Below, one piece after another: positions 54,784-62,756 of a DNA stretch of 64,000 bases. Position 1 is the first letter of the stretch. Each line of letters begins with the position of its first letter. The notes beneath the pieces are model-generated. The model was not told where the DNA came from, searched no databases, and worked only from the letters and a program-made list of their open reading frames with translations. A program made the position numbers and the translations under genes. The DNA comes from Lachnospiraceae bacterium. Lineage in GTDB: Bacteria; Bacillota; Clostridia; Lachnospirales; Lachnospiraceae. The stretch lies in contig CABJAB010000003.1 of assembly GCA_902363445.1 (NCBI GenBank), forward strand, positions 372,001 through 436,000, given 5' to 3'.

Positions 54784-56166
54784 CTATAGCCCTAACAGGT
54801 TTTCCCCAATCTTTACAACGTCTCCTGCCCCCATAGTTATCAACAATTCTCCGGGGACACAATTTTCCAGCAGAAAATTTTCTATTTCATCAAAGGATTC
54901 AAAATAGTGGGCTTTTTTTCCCAGTTTCTCCAATTCGACAGCAAGATTCGCAGAACTGATCCCGAGCGTATCTGTCTCTCTGGCCGGATAAATTTTCGCC
55001 AGCACCACCTCATCTGCCAGAGAAAGCGCATCCGCGAATTGCGAGAGCAGCGCTTTTGTCCTGGTATAAGTATGGGGCTGGAACACACACCATACTTTTT
55101 TCTTCTTTAACTTTTTGGCCGTCAGAAGGGTCGCCCGGATCTCATCGGGATGATGAGCGTAATCATCTACTACTGTCACGCCTCCCAGTACTCCTTTAGT
55201 CTCAAACCGGCGTTCCGTCCCTGTGTAGCCGTCCAGCCCTCTTTCAATCGCCTCCTCCGGCACATGCAGGGCTCTCGCCACGGCAACTGCAGCCAGAGCG
55301 TTCGCCGCATTGTGCTCTCCCGGCACCTCCAGCGCGATATGGGCGATCTTTGTTCCGCGGAAAAGTACGTCAAAGGATGCGTGGCCCGCTTCATCATAAC
55401 AAATGTCGGCGGCCCTGTAATCCGCTTCTGCATTCTCCAGGGCAAAAGTCACCACAGGACAGGACAGGTCGCCCGTCAGCTTCTGATAATCCGGAATATC
55501 CCCGCTGATGATCAGCACTCCGTCCTTCGGCAGCAGCTTCGCAAAGGTATGAAAAGACTCTCTGATCTCATCCAGATCCTTAAAGAAATCCAGATGATCC
55601 TCCCGGATATTCAGAATCACTTCTATGGTAGGAAAAAAGGAATGGAAACTGTTGGTATACTCGCAGGCCTCCGTCACAAAACACCCAGAATTTCCGATGC
55701 GTATATTCCCGCCTATGCTGTGAAGGATGCCTCCCACGGAAATAGTCGGATCCGCGTCGGCCGCCAGCAGGATCTCTGTCACCATGGAAGTGGTGGTGGT
55801 CTTGCCATGGGTGCCAGAAATGGCGACAGCATCTTGATAATTCCTCATCATCTGTCCGAGAAGCTCTGCTCTTGAAACGATAGGCAGGCCCCGCCTCACC
55901 GCCTCCGCATACTCCGGATTATCCGGATGTACTGCCGCCGTATAGACTACCAGGTCAATATCATCCGTGATATTGGACGCCCTCTGCCCCCGGCATACTG
56001 CCGCACCGTCCTGCTCCAGATGTTCCGTCAGCGGCGTCACAGCAGAATCCGATCCGCTCACCTTAAATCCCCTGGCCAGCAAAACCTCCGCCAGACCGCT
56101 CATGCTGATTCCGCCTATGCCTATGAAATGCACAGAAATGGGTTTCTGAAAATCTATCTGATACAT
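54784..56166 (-). CDS. murC: UDP-N-acetylmuramate--L-alanine ligase
   Basis: Adds the first L-Ala of the peptidoglycan stem peptide. The protein has 460 residues. The N-terminal Rossmann loop HFIGIGGISMSGLAEVL, the ATP loop ISGTHGKTTTTSMV near 119 and the DDYAHHPDEIRATL motif in the C-terminal domain are seen. ATG 56164-56166 has AAAGGAAAC upstream; a frame to 56199 lacks a site. It stands alone between repeat copy B and the dnaD control region, whose last DnaA-like box lies inside the murC 3' end. Confidence 0.96.
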   Translation of the reverse strand: MYQIDFQKPISVHFIGIGGISMSGLAEVLLARGFKVSGSDSAVTPLTEHLEQDGAAVCRGQRASNITDDIDLVVYTAAVHPDNPEYAEAVRRGLPIVSRAELLGQMMRNYQDAVAISGTHGKTTTTSMVTEILLAADADPTISVGGILHSIGGNIRIGNSGCFVTEACEYTNSFHSFFPTIEVILNIREDHLDFFKDLDEIRESFHTFAKLLPKDGVLIISGDIPDYQKLTGDLSCPVVTFALENAEADYRAADICYDEAGHASFDVLFRGTKIAHIALEVPGEHNAANALAAVAVARALHVPEEAIERGLDGYTGTERRFETKGVLGGVTVVDDYAHHPDEIRATLLTAKKLKKKKVWCVFQPHTYTRTKALLSQFADALSLADEVVLAKIYPARETDTLGISSANLAVELEKLGKKAHYFESFDEIENFLLENCVPGELLITMGAGDVVKIGENLLGL

Positions 56167-56264
56167 ACTGTTTCCTTTCTCTATTTCCCTCAGTTTCATC
56201 TCTCATTCATATGGATGCCGGCGCTTTCCGGCTCCGTCTCATCAGACATATCTGATTCACTATT

Positions 56265-56909
56265 CCTTTGAATACCGTTTAAACAAGTTTTCTTTGTCAG
56301 GTTTACAAGGCAAGAGGAAATCCGATTCCATCCAGGCGGCTTGCTGGCAGCCGTAACCAGCATCTTTGCGGCCTTCAGTCGGTCCTTTCCAACTGACATG
56401 GATAAATCGATATTTTTCCATGTCAGATTCCAATAAAAACCTGCATGAGATTCGGTTTTTACCTCCCTGCGGCCGGGAAGATCCTGCTAACGCCCTGCGG
56501 CGCTCACCTTACGATGGAATCGGATTCTTCCTCCTGCGCTTCTTCCCGCACCGAAATAAGCTCTCATTCGTTTTAAAAGCCATTGGGGCGGTCCACCGCG
56601 GCCCGCTGCCGCAAGGCGCGCGGGCCGTGTGGATATCCGATCCTTTCCTGGAATCAATGGAACGGAAATCATCCAGAATGGTGCGGCAGGCAGAAACGGA
56701 AATACAGATTCCGTTTCTGAGCGAACCGGGGACGGAAAATCATCAGGATTTTCCGTCGACATGTAAGCGGTACTCCTGGAGCGGGGATAAAGCGGCCCCT
56801 GCATCGCCAGCGAACCGAAATCGTGACGGCCCGGAACTTCTCCGGTGCTAAACTTAAGCTTAAGCGGAGCTAACTAAAAATGATTCCAAAATGTATTTTA
56901 TATCATAAC
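56265..56909 (+). repeat. interspersed hairpin-rich repeat, copy B (longest, 645 bases)
   Basis: Non-coding element filling most of the gap 56167-56999. Order: left arm (to 56324), module 1 (about 56325-56525), mid segment (to 56595), module 2 (about 56596-56832), right arm (to 56909). Internal hairpins: a 34-base palindrome at 56393-56426, 11-base perfect stems at 56691-56719 and 56731-56757, and a long-range 19-base pairing of 56311-56329 with 56513-56533. Related copies lie at 27469-27672 and 36342-36725. No transposase, tRNA-like or known group II/IStron feature was found. Confidence 0.85.
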
Positions 56910-56911
56910 AC

Positions 56912-56942
56912 AAAAGACAGTACCTTCCAATACTGTCTTTTT
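56912..56942. terminator. bidirectional terminator after queT
   Basis: Perfect arms AAAAGACAGTA (56912-56922) and TACTGTCTTTT with an 8-base loop and T-run, next to the right end of repeat copy B. Confidence 0.88.
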
Positions 56943-56999
56943 CCTGCTCCGCCAAAATGCACACCATAGTGCCCGCGCCGGCATCGTGTTTCTCATTCG

Positions 57000-57506
57000 T
57001 CATGCGGCATTTGTCCGAAAAATCACGCCCCTGTATTTCTCCAGAGCCAAAAGAAGTATGTTCCCCAGCCCTCCGATGGCAAGCACTTCACCAATGCCTA
57101 CCGTAAGCATTAGATAAGGAATCATCTCCGGAGCGCCATATGCATACCGCAGCACCCACGGAATGATCAGCACATTGGATAATATGGGCGGGACGCACAC
57201 CAAAAACTTATGTCTCCTCAAAAGATAGGAAAGCACCGCGCCTATCAAGGTAGCAAGGCTTCCGAAAACAATATCCAGCATCATGCCGCTTCCCAGTATG
57301 TTTGACAGCAGACAGCCCACAAAAACGCCGGGCACTGCCGCCGGGGTAAAATAGGGAAGGATCACCAGCGCTTCTGAAATCCGGAACTGAACCGGCCCAA
57401 AGGCCACCGGCGCGAACGCCAGAGTCAGCACCACATAAATCGCCGCGATCAGCGCTCCCTGTACCGTGAATAAAGCCGCCTTGGATGACATTCTTTTCTT
57501 TTTCAT
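57000..57506 (-). CDS. queT: QueT-type queuosine precursor transporter
   Basis: A 168-residue membrane protein with about five helices, of the QueT ECF-type substrate-binding family. The family start AALFTVQGALIAAIYVVLT and FGPVQFRISEALVILPYFTP are seen. It is thought to import preQ1 or a related precursor, working with a general ECF energising module that is not in the window. The preQ1 riboswitch directly upstream supports the substrate. AAAGGAG lies inside the riboswitch tail. Confidence 0.93.
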   Translation of the reverse strand: MKKKRMSSKAALFTVQGALIAAIYVVLTLAFAPVAFGPVQFRISEALVILPYFTPAAVPGVFVGCLLSNILGSGMMLDIVFGSLATLIGAVLSYLLRRHKFLVCVPPILSNVLIIPWVLRYAYGAPEMIPYLMLTVGIGEVLAIGGLGNILLLALEKYRGVIFRTNAA

Positions 57507-57516
57507 ATTCTGTTCT

Positions 57517-57560
57517 CTCCTTTAGTTTTGTTTTAGGTGAGGAAGGTCTCGAACTCACCA
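57517..57560 (-). promoter_or_regulatory. preQ1-I type riboswitch controlling queT
   Basis: On the minus strand the stem GGTGAG/CTCACC encloses TTCGAGACCTTC. The A-rich tail TAAAACAAAACTAAAGGAG follows and contains the Shine-Dalgarno site. This matches the preQ1-I H-type pseudoknot, in which ligand binding hides the ribosome site. It lies about 11 bases before the queT ATG. Confidence 0.82.
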
Positions 57561-57606
57561 GTATATTTCTGCCATTTCCCGTCTGCAGCGGAAATCAGCT
57601 TCCATA

Positions 57607-57635
57607 CTATAGCATAAATAAGCAGGAATTGCAAG
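57607..57635 (-). promoter_or_regulatory. promoter for queT
   Basis: Minus strand TTGCAA (57630-57635), spacer 17, TATAGT (57607-57612), about 45 bases upstream of the riboswitch. Confidence 0.7.
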
Positions 57636-57656
57636 CGGCAAAGCGGCCGGTTCCCA

Positions 57657-58169
57657 TCAGTTCCACTCCACCAGCATTCTCAGCTCATCCACGATCTGGC
57701 CGCTGGTCTTCTCCGTCTCGTCAATGGTCACATCTGCATACCTTTCATATAAAGGCACTCGCTCCTGATACAGATCAAAAAGCGTCATTCCGTCCTTGAG
57801 CGCCACTCCTCTGTCGTGGAGGTTTCCCAGTCTTTTCTCCAGATCCTCATAGCTGATCTTCAGATAGACCACCGTCCCGATCTCTTTCAGATGCTCCATG
57901 GCCTGCGCTCCGTAGATCACACTCCCGCCCGGGGCGATCACCGTCTTATCCGCAGCGATATCCCGGTTCACCTGGTTTTCAATGGCCAGAAACCCGTCCA
58001 GTCCCTCCTCTTCTATGATTTCTTTTAAGAGTTTTTCCTCCTGCTCCTGGATCAGCAGGTCCGAATCGATGAATTTATACCCCAGCCGTTTGGCCAAGAG
58101 AACCCCTATCGTACTCTTTCCAGAAGCCGGCATCCCCACCAGCGTGATATTTCTCCAATTATATCTCAT
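57657..58169 (-). CDS. shikimate-kinase-like P-loop kinase
   Basis: A 170-residue small-molecule kinase. Walker A GMPASGKST is at 12-20, the DxD motif is in IDSDLLIQEQ, and the lid plus RVPLYERYADVTID resemble shikimate kinase. However, the FRxxE arginine is missing (GFLAIENQV), and the GGG substrate loop reads APGGSV. The arginine normally contacts the shikimate carboxylate, so the substrate may differ. AAGGAG precedes ATG. It starts 28 bases after the pyrophosphatase gene and follows it on the same strand. Confidence 0.75.
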   Translation of the reverse strand: MRYNWRNITLVGMPASGKSTIGVLLAKRLGYKFIDSDLLIQEQEEKLLKEIIEEEGLDGFLAIENQVNRDIAADKTVIAPGGSVIYGAQAMEHLKEIGTVVYLKISYEDLEKRLGNLHDRGVALKDGMTLFDLYQERVPLYERYADVTIDETEKTSGQIVDELRMLVEWN

Positions 58170-58197
58170 CTTTTCTCTCCTTTTTCCGCCATCTGTC

Positions 58198-59850
58198 TTA
58201 TCCCTGGAGGACCAGCATCATGGCCGGGACGAACTGTTTTTTTCTGGAAACCACTCCCGGCAGGACTACCGCCTGGTTCTGAGGCCTGCAGCCGGGAAAG
58301 GCCTGCTCCAAAAGCTGCTCTCCGTTGAAGCTGTCACAGAGCACCTCGGTGGATTCATCCAGAATACTGGTCAGCATAAAGAACAGCATATCCACATTAT
58401 GCTTGTTCTTCATCTTCTCCAGAAACGGAACCATCCTCTCCTTCAGATTCTGGAGCTCCTCTTCGTCCATGGAACTGATCTGGGCGATCCCAACTGTCGT
58501 CCCCTCCATGTTGAAAACTTTATAATCCTGATAAAAAATCTCTTTCTCGGACTTCTGCCCGAGATCGCTGCCCGCGGCGAACATTTCCCTCGCCAGCTTT
58601 TTCGTATCAACGCCCGCTATGCCTGCCAGAATTTCCGCTGCCTGCCGGTCAATTTCTGTGCAGGTGGGGGATCGGTACAAAAGCGTATCGGATACAATAG
58701 CGCTGCACAGCAGGCCCGCCACCTCCGGACAGATCTCCGCCCCCGCCTCTTTATACATCTGGTATACGATCGTAGCCGTGCAGCCCAAAGGCTGGTTCCG
58801 GAAAAATACCGGTGAAATGGTCTCCAGGCTACCAAGCCTGTGGTGGTCGATGATCTCCAGGATATCGGCGCCCTCTATACCCTCTACCGCCTGGGATCTT
58901 TCATTGTGATCCACTAAGATCACCTGCTTGCGCTTCATCCCCAGCAGGTTCCGCCTGGAGATCATGCCTTTATAGTGACCGTCCTTATCTAAGATCGGGA
59001 AATCCCTGTGGCGCTTGCTCGCCATGATGTCTTTGATATCATCCGTATAATCCTCAATATCAAAGCTGATGATATGATTCGTCTTCATAAAATATCCGAT
59101 CGGCATACTCTGGTTTATCAGCCTGGAGGCTGTGAACGTGTCAAAGGGGGTGGAAATCACCGTACATTGCCTTTCTTCCGCCAGCTTTCGGATGGTCATA
59201 GAGACCGGCGCTCCGTCACACACGACGATGCAGCCCGCGTTCATCTCGATGGCGCAGAACTGGGACTCATAACGATTTCCCAAGATCACCAGATCATGCT
59301 CCTCGATATAGGATTCCATCAGGTCAGGATTGGCTGCCGCCACCAGCACCTTGCCTTTGTCAAAATAATCCTGTTCATCACCGACGACTACGATTCCTTC
59401 TAAGGTTTCTTTGATGTTCACGTATTGGGTACAGGCCGCAGACAGGATCGCGCTGTCATATACATTCATATAAGAATTGGCAATGTCGCCAATGGTTATG
59501 AGCCCCTCCAGGTGGTTGTCTCTTGTTATGGGAAGTGTGACGACACCCAAGTCTTTCATCAGAGACCATGCCTTTTTTAGAGATATATTAGAGCGTACCC
59601 CTTTGGTCTTCCTTATCTCAATATCTTTTATCTGTGTCCGGACGTCTTCTCTCAGCTCCGGCACCGGAATATTGAATTTCTCCAGGACATATTGTGTTTC
59701 CGGGTTTATCATCCCCGCCCTGCAGGGAATATGCTCTTCCCCCGTCAATGCCTGTTTGAGCCTTGCATAGGCTATGGCCGAACAGATGGAATCCGTATCC
59801 GGATTTCTGTGCCCGATGACAATGACCTTTCTTCCTGCCTCTTGTATCAT
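58198..59850 (-). CDS. ppaC: CBS/DRTGG-containing family II (Mn2+) inorganic pyrophosphatase
   Basis: A 550-residue pyrophosphatase. The DHH catalytic half begins GHRNPDTDSICSAIAYA (about 14-30). A regulatory insert holds two CBS domains flanking a DRTGG domain (about 70-300). Then come LVDHNE, EIIDHHR and SDTLLYRSPT, and finally the DHHA2 motif SRKKQFVPAM. The insert binds adenine nucleotides in this family (AMP/ADP inhibit, ATP and diadenosine polyphosphates activate). ATG 59848-59850 has AAGGAGGG upstream; a start 7 codons earlier lacks a site. Confidence 0.94.
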   Translation of the reverse strand: MIQEAGRKVIVIGHRNPDTDSICSAIAYARLKQALTGEEHIPCRAGMINPETQYVLEKFNIPVPELREDVRTQIKDIEIRKTKGVRSNISLKKAWSLMKDLGVVTLPITRDNHLEGLITIGDIANSYMNVYDSAILSAACTQYVNIKETLEGIVVVGDEQDYFDKGKVLVAAANPDLMESYIEEHDLVILGNRYESQFCAIEMNAGCIVVCDGAPVSMTIRKLAEERQCTVISTPFDTFTASRLINQSMPIGYFMKTNHIISFDIEDYTDDIKDIMASKRHRDFPILDKDGHYKGMISRRNLLGMKRKQVILVDHNERSQAVEGIEGADILEIIDHHRLGSLETISPVFFRNQPLGCTATIVYQMYKEAGAEICPEVAGLLCSAIVSDTLLYRSPTCTEIDRQAAEILAGIAGVDTKKLAREMFAAGSDLGQKSEKEIFYQDYKVFNMEGTTVGIAQISSMDEEELQNLKERMVPFLEKMKNKHNVDMLFFMLTSILDESTEVLCDSFNGEQLLEQAFPGCRPQNQAVVLPGVVSRKKQFVPAMMLVLQG

Positions 59851-59962
59851 AGAACTGTCTCCCTCCTTCATATCAGCAAATGTGGATCTCCTAATATTAA
59901 CGTTTTATTTATATTTCATTCATATTTTGTTCACATCTTATTGTTATGCTATTTGTATAAAA

Positions 59963-59992
59963 ATTAAAAGTTTTAATAAGGTTTTTCGTCAA
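59963..59992 (-). promoter_or_regulatory. possible promoter for ppaC
   Basis: Minus strand TTGACG (59987-59992), spacer 18, TTTAAT (59963-59968). The 59851-60117 gap is A/T-rich, so other -10-like sites exist. Confidence 0.4.
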
Positions 59993-60018
59993 AATGCATA
60001 TAGATTTTTCATAATTAT

Positions 60019-60056
60019 CCCGGAGCTTATGCTCCGGGAACTCCTCGTTTCAGAGG
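60019..60056. other. paired hairpins in the ppaC upstream region
   Basis: CCCGGAGC-TTAT-GCTCCGGG (60019-60038), then a short stem CCTC...GAGG followed by T7 on the plus strand. It looks like a terminator for plus-strand transcription although no plus-strand gene lies nearby. Confidence 0.5.
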
Positions 60057-60079
60057 CTTTTTTAATATCATGAAAGAAC

Positions 60080-60112
60080 AAAAGAGGGTGCATCTCTACA
60101 CCCTCTGTTTTT
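60080..60112. terminator. terminator after the small membrane protein gene
   Basis: AGAGGGTG...CACCCTCT with an 8-base loop, T-runs on both sides, 6 bases after the stop of the gene at 60118. Confidence 0.8.
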
Positions 60113-60117
60113 ATTCG

Positions 60118-60495
60118 TCAATTCTGAGCCGTCGTTTCAGCCGCTGTCGTGGCAGCCTCGGTCGTTCCGGCTTCTGTCTCTTCTGATCCGCCAGTCTCCT
60201 GAGCCGTCGTCTCATCGTCTGCCCCTTCTCCGGCCTCCGTTGTCTCTTCTGCCAAAATACCGGCCATATCCTGTACGATCATAGAACTGCTGGAATAATC
60301 AGGCTTGGATTTCTGCGCCTTGACATACTGATTCCGGATGGTGATCCCAACGCCAGTGCCGACGCCTGCAAGAACCAAGACCAGGACCAGGATGGACACA
60401 ACCTTCATGAGCTTGCGATGCTTCCGTTCCTTTTCGACCAGCTCTTTCCTTTTTGCTTTCTGCTCTTTATACTTATCTACTTTTTCCTGACTCAT
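60118..60495 (-). CDS. small single-pass membrane protein with Thr/Glu-rich tail
   Basis: A 125-residue protein that I do not recognise. Residues 1-30 are highly charged (Lys/Glu/Arg), 31-52 form one membrane helix, and the last ~45 residues are a low-complexity tail of Thr, Glu, Ala and Gly (EETTEAGEGADDETTAQETG). With a basic N-terminus inside, the tail would face outward. A similar Thr/Glu tail ends PrsA at 36842. AAAGGAAC lies before ATG. It has its own terminator and lies downstream of the ABC importer genes. Confidence 0.75.
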   Translation of the reverse strand: MSQEKVDKYKEQKAKRKELVEKERKHRKLMKVVSILVLVLVLAGVGTGVGITIRNQYVKAQKSKPDYSSSSMIVQDMAGILAEETTEAGEGADDETTAQETGGSEETEAGTTEAATTAAETTAQN

Positions 60496-60584
60496 AACAA
60501 CAGTTCCTTTCTCCGCATCTATCCGGCTTACCGTTCTGTTCCCTAGTCAGCCAGTCCTTCGTCATCATATCATAAATCCGGGGA

Positions 60585-61703
60585 TTATTCAAGAACTTCA
60601 TGCCTGAGTTTCCGCAGTTTTCCCTGCCGTTTCGCCTCTGAAAAAAGTTCCGAGAACCGTCGATTGCAGGGACCCATCTCTACTCCGGCATCGATCACCG
60701 TCTCGCAGGATCCTATCAAAGACAGCGCCCTGGAAAACGCCTCGTCTCCGATTTCCCGGAAAGGCTCCTCCGAAACCACCTCCGAAGCCAGGAGCCTTGC
60801 AAGCCTGTAATCAATGTCGTTTTTATAAAGAATGGCCGCTGCAAAGGGAATCTGCTCCTTCTGCAGGCGTCTGTAAACGGCAATCCCCGTTCCGCAGGCC
60901 GAGAGCACCAGTACCTTTGGCGTCCCTTTCGGCCCAGGAAGCTCAATGCTGCCAAAACAGGGGTCAAAATACCCGTTGTCAATATCGTAGAGCTCCCGTA
61001 TGGTTTCCTCTTTAAAGATTTCGTCCGGCCTGCCAAAATGAGAGATCCACTCTCCCTTGACGCAAAGGATCTTGTCGGAGATCTTTTGGGCCAGGTCAAT
61101 CTCATGGAGAGACATGATCACCGTGATCTGCTTCAGCTTTGCCATGTTTCTCAAAATGGACAAAAGCTCCAGCTTATGACGGATATCCAGAAATGAGGTG
61201 GGTTCATCCAGTATGATGATCTCCGGGTCCTGACAGATCGCACGGGCCAGAAGCACCCGCTGGCGCTGTCCATCACTGATGTTATTGAAATCTCTGGCGC
61301 CCAGATCCTCCGCATGGACGGCGCGCATGGCCTCCTCTACCTTTTCCTCGTCCTCACGGTTCAGGATTCCGAGGCGCCCTGTATAGGGATAACGCCCAGT
61401 TGCGACGATATCATGGCAGGTCATGAGCTCTGGCTTCATGCGTTCTGTCAATACCACAGACATTCTGGTGGACAGAGCTTTGTAGGACATCTCCCCTATG
61501 CTTTCCCTGTCAAAGACCACCGTTCCGGCAATCAGCTTCAGCTGCCTTGTGATACTTTTCAAAATAGTGGATTTTCCGGATCCATTCGGTCCGATCAAAG
61601 TTACGATCTCTCCCTTGGAGATCCCGATATTGATATCCCGGATCAGCGGTTTTCCGTTATAGCCGACGGAAAGGTTGTTCATTTTCAGATGATAATCCGC
61701 CAT
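60585..61703 (-). CDS. FecE-type ABC transporter ATPase with extra C-terminal domain
   Basis: A 372-residue ATPase for an iron-complex/cobalamin-type importer. Walker A GPNGSGKST is at 38-46, the signature is ISDGQRQRV near 145 and Walker B IIILDEPTS near 165, followed by the H-loop in MSLHEIDLA. Residues about 255-372 form an extension beyond normal FecE length. It begins with a Rossmann-like KVLVLSACGTGIAVYRRL and ends in a charged helix. Its role is unknown. ATG 61703 overlaps the permease stop by one base pair step (ATGA), with GGGAGG upstream. Confidence 0.92.
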   Translation of the reverse strand: MADYHLKMNNLSVGYNGKPLIRDINIGISKGEIVTLIGPNGSGKSTILKSITRQLKLIAGTVVFDRESIGEMSYKALSTRMSVVLTERMKPELMTCHDIVATGRYPYTGRLGILNREDEEKVEEAMRAVHAEDLGARDFNNISDGQRQRVLLARAICQDPEIIILDEPTSFLDIRHKLELLSILRNMAKLKQITVIMSLHEIDLAQKISDKILCVKGEWISHFGRPDEIFKEETIRELYDIDNGYFDPCFGSIELPGPKGTPKVLVLSACGTGIAVYRRLQKEQIPFAAAILYKNDIDYRLARLLASEVVSEEPFREIGDEAFSRALSLIGSCETVIDAGVEMGPCNRRFSELFSEAKRQGKLRKLRHEVLE

Positions 61704-62743
61704 CACTGCCTCCCTTTCTGCCGTTTCAGCATCATAAAAATGACTATGGGCGCTCCGAAGATGGACGTAACCGTGCTGATGTTCAGCTCCAGCGGCGCGA
61801 AGGCCGTCCTGGCGATCAAATCGCACAGCATACAGAACACCCCTCCGCCCAGGAAAGTTCCCGGAATCACCACCAGCGGCCGCGATGTATTCAGACACCT
61901 TTTAATCAGATAAGGGACTGCGATTCCCACAAAGGAAATAGGCCCCGCGAAGGCCGTCACGCAGGCGGAGAGAATGCTGGAGAGCAGGATCAAAGCCACT
62001 CGGAAAGCCTTGATGTTCACTCCCATGCTCTGGGCATAGGCCTCTCCCAGCTGATAAGCCCCGATGGGTTTTGAAAGAAAGAAGGTAATCAAAAGAGTGA
62101 CCGCCACCACCGCCGATGCCACCGCCACATTGCTCCAGCTCATGCCGGAAAAGCTTCCCTGGGACCAGCCATGGAGATTGACGATGTCAGAATCCTCGGC
62201 AAAAGTGATGACAAAGTCCGTCACCGCCGAGCATATATAACCTACCATGATCCCGGCGACCAAAAGCGTCGCCATGTGATGAAGACGCCTGGAAAACAGC
62301 AGGATGAACCCGATGGTAAGCAAGGCCCCCAAAAAGGCGGCTACGATCAGGGTATATGACGAAACAGACCGGGATCTCCCCAGGAAATAGATCATCGTCA
62401 GGGCGACCACCATTTTCGCGCCGGAAGAAATCCCCAGCACAAACGGTCCTGCAATTGGGTTCTCAAAAAAGGTCTGCAGCAGAAAACCTGAGAGGGACAA
62501 AGCCCCTCCCAGGATTGCTGCCATCAAAATCCTCGGCAGACGAATTTTCCAGATAATATTGTACTCTGTCGCGCCCCCTGTCCTGCGAAATAGAATACGC
62601 AGGATCTCCGGGACGGAAATATCCACATTTCCGGTATTGATATTCAAAACGGTGATAGCCAGGAAGGCCGCCAGTAGCACGGCGAATACCAGGATATACC
62701 TGGAACGCCGTTTAAAATTTTCCATATGAAAGTCCTGCTGCAT
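61703..62743 (-). CDS. FecCD-family ABC transporter permease
   Basis: A 346-residue membrane protein with about ten helices that carries iron-chelate or corrinoid substrates. FecCD landmarks are RLPRILMAAILGGALSLSG, ENPIAGPFVLGISSGA and AFAGPISFVGIAVPYLIKR. The ATG has GAGGACAGGAT upstream. It lies 13 bases after the binding-protein gene and its stop is fused to the ATPase start. The substrate is not told by sequence. Confidence 0.95.
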   Translation of the reverse strand: MQQDFHMENFKRRSRYILVFAVLLAAFLAITVLNINTGNVDISVPEILRILFRRTGGATEYNIIWKIRLPRILMAAILGGALSLSGFLLQTFFENPIAGPFVLGISSGAKMVVALTMIYFLGRSRSVSSYTLIVAAFLGALLTIGFILLFSRRLHHMATLLVAGIMVGYICSAVTDFVITFAEDSDIVNLHGWSQGSFSGMSWSNVAVASAVVAVTLLITFFLSKPIGAYQLGEAYAQSMGVNIKAFRVALILLSSILSACVTAFAGPISFVGIAVPYLIKRCLNTSRPLVVIPGTFLGGGVFCMLCDLIARTAFAPLELNISTVTSIFGAPIVIFMMLKRQKGRQ

Positions 62744-62756
62744 ATCCTGTCCTCGT

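Larger units (their letters stand above)
54595..54845. promoter_or_regulatory. cluster of DnaA boxes upstream of dnaD
   Basis: Exact DnaA boxes (TGTGGATAA) lie at 54623-54631 and 54775-54783. One-mismatch boxes lie at 54595-54603, 54605-54613, 54754-54762, 54766-54774 and 54837-54845. Two of them form the perfect palindrome TATCCACA-T-TGTGGATA (54596-54612). Two are directly abutting tandem copies (54766-54783). They flank the dnaD promoter on both sides. Confidence 0.7.

Noticed and set aside
54541..54845. Chromosomal origin oriC
   Set aside because: DnaA boxes are present, but dnaA, dnaN, recF or rpmH are absent and no clear AT-rich unwinding element is visible. I kept it as a DnaA-box cluster only.
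56366..56851. 161-codon open frame inside repeat copy B
   Set aside because: It crosses module 2, which is absent from copy A and mostly absent from C. It has no ribosome site and consists of hairpin arms.
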